Shown here: one piece after another, positions 4,952 through 8,652 of the stretch
Position numbering within the stretch: the first letter of the stretch is position 1
How the letters are laid out: every line of letters starts with the position of its first letter
From: JBLFWJ01 sp047611425
Lineage (GTDB): Bacteria > Bacteroidota > Bacteroidia > UBA10329
NCBI GenBank assembly: GCA_047611425.1
Contig: JBLFWJ010000143.1
Location: 1-8,652, forward strand
DNA length: 8,652 nucleotides
Direction of reading: 5' to 3'
The notes under the pieces: generated by a model
What the model was told of the DNA's origin: nothing
What the model saw: the letters and a program-made list of their open reading frames with translations, nothing else
Databases searched by the model: none
Position numbers and translations under genes: made by a program

Positions 4952-6289
4952 TTGTTCAAGAAGATACTAATAGCCAATAGAGGGGAGATTGCGCTGCGCG
5001 TAATTAGAACCTGCAAGGAGCAGGGAATACAGACCGTTGCGGTTTATTCTACTGCCGATAAAGACAGCCTTCATGTGCGGTTTGCAGATGAGGCAGTATG
5101 CATTGGGCCACCTCCAAGTTCTGAGAGTTATCTCAACATTCCGAATATTATTTCCGCTGCGGAGATAACCAATTCGGATGCCATACATCCGGGTTACGGG
5201 TTTTTGGCAGAGAACTCCAATTTCTCAAAAATTTGTGCTGAACACGACATCAAATTTATTGGGGCAAGCCCTGACATGATTGATGGAATGGGGGACAAGG
5301 CCAATGCCAAATCCACCATGGAGGCAGCAGGAGTTCCCTGTGTACCAGGTTCAAAAGGACTTTTGAAAGATTTGGCGGACGCCAGAAAGACAGCGAAGAA
5401 AGTCAAATATCCGATTATGCTGAAAGCAACTGCCGGTGGTGGTGGAAAAGGTATGCGTGTAGTTTGGAATGAAGACGGATTGGAAGATGCATGGGACTCA
5501 GCAAGGCAAGAATCTGCTGCGGCATTCGGAAATGACGGGATGTATATGGAGAAGTTCATCGAAGAACCTCGTCATATTGAAATCCAGATTGTTGGAGATC
5601 AGCAAGGAAATGTTGTCCATCTTTCAGAGAGGGACTGTTCGATTCAAAGACGGCATCAAAAGCTTTTGGAAGAAACGCCTTCGCCTTTCATGACCGATGA
5701 TCTTCGTGAAAGAATGGGAGTTGCTGCTATTAAAGCTGGGGAAGCCGTTAGATACGAAGGAGTTGGTACGGTTGAATTCCTAGTAGATAAGAATCGCGAT
5801 TTCTACTTTATGGAAATGAATACGCGTATTCAAGTTGAGCATCCAATTACTGAGGAGGTTGTAAACCATGATTTGGTTTGGGAGCAGATAAAAGTTGCTT
5901 CCGGCATTCCAATGTCAGGTAAGAACTATGAGCCTACGAATCACGCGATTGAATGTCGTATTAATGCCGAGGATCCGGATCACGATTTTCGCCCAAGCCC
6001 TGGTATGATTACTACACTTCATATTCCGGGTGGTCATGGTGTTCGAATCGATACACACGTTTATGCTGGATACACAATTCCACCGTACTACGATTCAATG
6101 ATTGCGAAGGTTATTACGATTGCTCAAACGCGAGAAGAGGCGATTGCTAAGATGAAGCGAGCGTTGAGCGAGTTTGTGATCGAAGGCGTAAAAACGACCA
6201 TTCCGTTCCACTTGAAATTGTTGGATAACGAAGAGTTCGCTGTCAAAGGCAACTACACGACCAAATTCATGGAGACGTTCGAGTATTAA
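4952..6289 (+). CDS. accC: Acetyl-CoA carboxylase biotin carboxylase subunit, TTG start
   Basis: A 445-residue ATP-grasp enzyme that carboxylates the biotin on AccB using ATP and bicarbonate. The N-terminal domain begins MFKKILIANRGEIALRVIRT. ATP-grasp residues are present at or within two positions of their E. coli numbers: Lys116, Lys158, the glycine loop AGGGGKGMR (161-169), His208, Lys237, Glu275, Glu288, Asn290, Arg292, Glu296 and Arg336. The motif MEMNTRIQVEHPITE (287-301) is intact, so the enzyme should be active. The length is typical for a stand-alone AccC, not a fused acyl-CoA carboxylase. The start is TTG at 4952: it gives exactly the family N-terminus, and no in-frame ATG or GTG lies between it and the accB stop. 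No Shine-Dalgarno site is visible, so it may rely on coupling to accB. Confidence 0.97.
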   Translation: MFKKILIANRGEIALRVIRTCKEQGIQTVAVYSTADKDSLHVRFADEAVCIGPPPSSESYLNIPNIISAAEITNSDAIHPGYGFLAENSNFSKICAEHDIKFIGASPDMIDGMGDKANAKSTMEAAGVPCVPGSKGLLKDLADARKTAKKVKYPIMLKATAGGGGKGMRVVWNEDGLEDAWDSARQESAAAFGNDGMYMEKFIEEPRHIEIQIVGDQQGNVVHLSERDCSIQRRHQKLLEETPSPFMTDDLRERMGVAAIKAGEAVRYEGVGTVEFLVDKNRDFYFMEMNTRIQVEHPITEEVVNHDLVWEQIKVASGIPMSGKNYEPTNHAIECRINAEDPDHDFRPSPGMITTLHIPGGHGVRIDTHVYAGYTIPPYYDSMIAKVITIAQTREEAIAKMKRALSEFVIEGVKTTIPFHLKLLDNEEFAVKGNYTTKFMETFEY

Positions 6290-6303
6290 TCTCGAATTAC
6301 TCG
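6278..6303. terminator. Overlapping palindromes between the convergent accC and helical-protein genes
   Basis: TTCGAG (6278-6283) pairs with CTCGAA (6291-6296). An alternative stem pairs CGAGTA (6280-6285) with TACTCG (6298-6303). Both stop codons (accC at 6287-6289, the convergent gene at 6299-6297) lie within the structure. On the plus strand a moderately T-rich stretch follows. It is a possible compact terminator for convergent transcripts; the stems are only 6 bp. Confidence 0.35.
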
Positions 6304-7757
6304 TTTACTTTCTGATCAATCCATTCATTGAACGTGATTAATTCTGATTCTTCGGTCTCAGAATCCACAGTTGATTTGAAGGCGTCAACTTTCTTCTTGA
6401 AATCTGCACTTCTTGGATGTTCGCCTTTCAAAGCAATTGCTTCGATTAAGTCGAGCACAGCCTTTGACCGTTGGTTCTGTGGCTGTTTCAATTCGGACGA
6501 ATGATCTTTTCGAACCTGCTCCAAACGATAAGCAAGAAAATCTGAATCTTCCAGCTCCATACGAATTTGCATTTCCGCTATGGTAATACTGAACTGCAAG
6601 CTTGGGTCAGCATTTTTGTAACTGTCATGCAAGAAGAGCTTATTCAAATATCGAATGGCAGCCCGATAATCCTTGACCTTATAATAGAGGACACTCAAGT
6701 TCAGGTACACAAACAGAACATAAAATGTGGCCTGTTTCATTCTGTCAGTATTCTCCAACTCAATCAAAAGTTCAATTGCTTTTTCCGGATTGAATTCTGA
6801 ATAATTGAAAATCAATGCATTGTAATAGAAGAAGTGGAATCGATCGTAGTGAAGATTGTCGAATTCCTTCATAGCATCATGGAGCTGTTCTGCATACTGC
6901 AACGACAACTCACCCTTTCTATTCTTGAATAATGAATTAACCAAATACGTAAGCATTTGCAACTTCGTTTGATGGTTCGATCTCCCAAATAATTTTTCGT
7001 TCTCGAATTCTTGATACGTTTTTAGTAGGTAATCTTCTAGGTTCTGATAATCGTGTTGTTGCAATAGAATCTGGCTTACAGCCTGATAAATTCTAAATCG
7101 CAGAACCGGACTTTCCTTGATCCGATCAGTTTCAGTTAGCTCGTCTACCGTTTCTTGGAGCATATCCATTACTGGATTCTTCCCCGGGTCGAAATTCTGA
7201 GAAACCTTCAACTTGTATTTAACTGTCGCAAGGATGTCGTCAATTGCCCGCAATTCCTTCAGTTTTACAGCATTTTCTCTTCTTTTGACCATGTAAGTTT
7301 CAGGGTCAATTGAGACAGTTTCATGAGACAGTCTTATGTACTCACTATATATGATGTCAAGCAATTCAAATTGCTCTAATGCTAGTGCTTTCTTCTCGGC
7401 CTTCTTAAGAAAGTGGTTTGATAATACGTAGCTGTTTCTATAATGAAAAAAACGCGCTAAATTCAACAAGTTCTGAGCATAAATAAGGTCATCCTCATCA
7501 AAGTGCTGAATAGTTAAACTCTTGCACAGGTCCGTAATAAGACGGTTTTTTAGTCTGTAGTAAGGATTTTTATTTCCATCTGGATACAACCGTTCGCATG
7601 CTGCTTCGTCTGTAAAGGAAGAACCCAGTTGGCGGATCATGTCAAAGAGCTCGATATCTTTGCGGGGTTGTGTGCTTGTAACTCGTCCGGCATAAATTCT
7701 GAAGAACCTTAATTCTTCTTTATTCAGTCCGCTGATAATATGGTTGAGGGTGTCCAT
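6297..7757 (-). CDS. Uncharacterised helical (TPR-like) cytoplasmic protein
   Basis: A 486-residue protein that I cannot assign to a characterised family. It has no signal peptide or membrane segment, so it is probably cytoplasmic. The N-terminal block (about 10-90) holds LNKEELRFFRIYAGR, LFDMIRQL, LYPDGNKNPYYRLKNRL and a DLCKSL-type helix; it is dense in conserved-looking aromatic and charged residues. From about 95 to 440 the sequence looks like paired amphipathic helices. Stretches such as ATFYVLFVYLNLSVLYYKV-DYRAAIRYLNKLF (343-376) resemble tetratricopeptide repeats, though degenerate. No catalytic motif is visible. Similar proteins, to my recollection, are widespread hypothetical proteins in Bacteroidota. 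It converges on accC with 7 nt between the stops and is divergent from the T9SS protein gene. A scaffold role is inferred only from the repeats. Confidence 0.85.
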   Translation of the reverse strand: MDTLNHIISGLNKEELRFFRIYAGRVTSTQPRKDIELFDMIRQLGSSFTDEAACERLYPDGNKNPYYRLKNRLITDLCKSLTIQHFDEDDLIYAQNLLNLARFFHYRNSYVLSNHFLKKAEKKALALEQFELLDIIYSEYIRLSHETVSIDPETYMVKRRENAVKLKELRAIDDILATVKYKLKVSQNFDPGKNPVMDMLQETVDELTETDRIKESPVLRFRIYQAVSQILLQQHDYQNLEDYLLKTYQEFENEKLFGRSNHQTKLQMLTYLVNSLFKNRKGELSLQYAEQLHDAMKEFDNLHYDRFHFFYYNALIFNYSEFNPEKAIELLIELENTDRMKQATFYVLFVYLNLSVLYYKVKDYRAAIRYLNKLFLHDSYKNADPSLQFSITIAEMQIRMELEDSDFLAYRLEQVRKDHSSELKQPQNQRSKAVLDLIEAIALKGEHPRSADFKKKVDAFKSTVDSETEESELITFNEWIDQKVNE

Positions 7758-7779
7758 GGCGTTTGAACGCGTAAGAAAA

Positions 7780-7787
7780 CAAAATTA
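7780..7787 (-). promoter_or_regulatory. Candidate -7 box for the helical-protein gene
   Basis: Read on the minus strand the sequence is TAATTTTG, an exact TAnnTTTG match that ends 22 nt before the ATG at 7757. No good -33 TTTG is seen at about 19 nt. Confidence 0.4.
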
Positions 7788-7815
7788 TTGCAAGTGATTG
7801 GTGGGAATGCAGACA

Positions 7816-7823
7816 TATATTTG
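7816..7823 (+). promoter_or_regulatory. Candidate -7 box for the T9SS cargo gene
   Basis: TATATTTG is an exact TAnnTTTG match that ends 17 nt before the ATG at 7841. Upstream TTG triplets are at spacings of 15 (7798-7800) and 25 (7788-7790) nt, neither ideal. With the minus-strand box at 7780-7787 it makes a compact divergent promoter region. Confidence 0.4.
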
Positions 7824-7840
7824 ATTTAAAGTTTTTAGAA

Positions 7841-8554
7841 ATGGGACGTATCGCTGTATTCTTTGGCCTGCTAGTGCTGTTGTGCTTGCCGCAAGTGAGC
7901 AAGGCACAAATACCTTATGTGTTAGGCATAGACTCAATTGCAGCTTTGCCAGATACTATTATTGATGGTGAGGAATACACCTTTTTTGTTGAAATGACCA
8001 ACGCATCACCCTTGGCGTTTCAAGGTGATTCTGGCTCAGTTAATCTGATGCTTCAGTTTAATGGATCCGACTCAATCGCAGCAGACTCTACCAAACTACT
8101 CTCGCCATTTGTTGGTTCTGCTGGAAATGCAACACTGTTAGAGGTTCGTCATCGATTTAGCTCTGGTGGAGGCTCCGGTTTGAGTATTGGAATCAATGTG
8201 GTAGTTGTTTGGCCTCGAATTAACGATGGAATCAATCCTCCGCAGGAGATTCTTCAACCACCTTATTCACGAAACATCTTCTTACTAGAACCCAATGGAA
8301 TTGAGGAACGAAGGTCACTGGGTGGTTTTACCGCCTTTCCTAATCCGTCTGCTGGATTGTTCGAACTGAAGGTGGAAAATCAGAAAAGAGTAGAACAGGT
8401 CAACCTTTTAGATCTTTCAGGAAGGATTCTTCAATCTTGGAATTCTAGATCTTCGGTTATGTATGAAGTTGAAAGAGGCTTGAAAGGAAACTACCTTTTG
8501 GAGGTGCGTTTTGAGGATGGCCAACAAGGGCATCAGTTGTTGATTTTGCGGTAG
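7841..8554 (+). CDS. Small secreted protein with T9SS type A C-terminal sorting domain
   Basis: A 237-residue predicted secreted or surface-attached protein. A classical signal peptide covers residues 1-22 (Arg3, hydrophobic core, SKA-Q cleavage). The middle part (about 25-150) has alternating hydrophobic residues, for example EEYTFFVEMTN and SVNLMLQFNG, suggesting one beta-sandwich domain of unknown function. The C-terminal 75 residues form a type IX secretion sorting domain: FPNPSAGLFELKV (166-178), VNLLDLSGRIL (187-197), LKGNYLLEV (214-222) and a final LLILR. In this system the domain directs export through the outer membrane and is then removed. No catalytic motif or adhesin repeat is visible, so the function is unknown; a small adhesive or structural surface protein is possible. 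The start follows a TAnnTTTG box without a Shine-Dalgarno site. Confidence 0.88.
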   Translation: MGRIAVFFGLLVLLCLPQVSKAQIPYVLGIDSIAALPDTIIDGEEYTFFVEMTNASPLAFQGDSGSVNLMLQFNGSDSIAADSTKLLSPFVGSAGNATLLEVRHRFSSGGGSGLSIGINVVVVWPRINDGINPPQEILQPPYSRNIFLLEPNGIEERRSLGGFTAFPNPSAGLFELKVENQKRVEQVNLLDLSGRILQSWNSRSSVMYEVERGLKGNYLLEVRFEDGQQGHQLLILR

Positions 8555-8572
8555 TCCGCTATGTGAAAGTAC

Positions 8573-8580
8573 TACCTTCG
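8573..8580 (+). promoter_or_regulatory. Candidate -7 box for the gene at the right edge
   Basis: TACCTTCG differs from TAnnTTTG at one defined position and ends 19 nt before the ATG at 8600, the same spacing as other boxes in the window. The nearest TTTG upstream (8545-8548) is 24 nt away. A 5-bp hairpin (GCGGT 8580-8584 with ACCGC 8592-8596) follows in the leader. Confidence 0.35.
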
Positions 8581-8599
8581 CGGTCGCAAAAACCGCTAC

Positions 8600-8652
8600 A
8601 TGCCTGCAAAATATTGTAACAGTAGGACCGCCTATTCTAGGTTCAAAACAAG
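8600..8652 (+). CDS. ispG: Start of a partial gene, probably ispG (HMBPP synthase)
   Basis: Only 17 codons are visible: MPAKYCNSRTAYSRFKT, still open at the window edge. The pattern YCNS-x-T-x-YSRFKT closely resembles, from memory, the N-terminus of Bacteroidota IspG (GcpE). IspG is the iron-sulfur enzyme of the non-mevalonate isoprenoid pathway that makes HMBPP. The Cys here is not a cluster ligand in that family, since those lie near the C-terminus. The start is supported by the promoter-like box 19 nt upstream. With so few residues the call is tentative. Confidence 0.55.
   Translation, partial: MPAKYCNSRTAYSRFKT

Noticed and set aside
5194..5559. 121-residue minus-strand reading frame inside accC
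   Set aside because: It overlaps the conserved ATP-grasp coding sequence and is explained as a shadow of it.
8548..8559. GCGG-TAGT-CCGC hairpin over the T9SS gene stop codon
   Set aside because: A 4-bp stem with no following T-run; too weak to call a terminator.
1..8652. CRISPR array, tRNA or rRNA genes, insertion sequences, phage or defence genes
   Set aside because: I saw no regularly spaced direct repeats, no cloverleaf-like segment with a CCA end, no transposase or integrase motifs, and no defence-type domains. The window is mostly housekeeping genes.

Overview
The window is ordinary chromosomal sequence from a member of the Bacteroidota, most likely a marine Flavobacteriales-type organism (inference). 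The pointers are: a protein with a type IX secretion (T9SS) C-terminal sorting domain; a second secreted-protein remnant starting with the 'QGVPQKMNYQAVAR' motif common in this phylum; a Bacteroidota-type ribosomal protein L32; several TAnnTTTG motifs (the Bacteroidota -7 promoter box) 17-22 nt before start codons; and a near absence of Shine-Dalgarno sequences. No gene-free stretch exceeds about 135 bases.

Layout. Positions 1-26 hold the right part of a terminator for a gene outside the window. Positions 99-314 hold the 5' stub of a broken secreted-protein gene. On the minus strand, read from 2449 down to 447, lie a protein with two DUF4389 copies, a DUF4870 membrane protein one base behind it, an imperfect palindromic repeat, and a membrane-anchored M48 metalloprotease. 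From 2590 to 6289 on the plus strand runs the conserved cluster DUF177 (YceD-like) - rpmF - fabH - accB - accC. A 486-residue helical protein of unknown function converges on accC (7757 to 6297). Divergent from it is a small T9SS cargo protein (7841-8554). The window closes with the first 17 codons of a gene that resembles ispG.

How the genes work together. AccB carries biotin and AccC carboxylates it, together forming half of acetyl-CoA carboxylase, which makes malonyl-CoA. FabH uses malonyl-ACP for the first condensation of fatty-acid synthesis. DUF177 and L32 link this block to ribosome supply, a long-known association in bacteria. A strong hairpin between rpmF and fabH may separate the ribosomal and lipid halves. 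The DUF4389/DUF4870 pair looks like a translationally coupled membrane-protein operon of unknown role.

I found no convincing new multi-gene system. The observations most worth a second look are the internally duplicated DUF4389 protein with its coupled DUF4870 partner, the palindromic repeat at 1264-1322, the rpmF-fabH hairpin next to a promoter-like box, the gene stub at 99-314, and the uncharacterised helical protein at 6297-7757.
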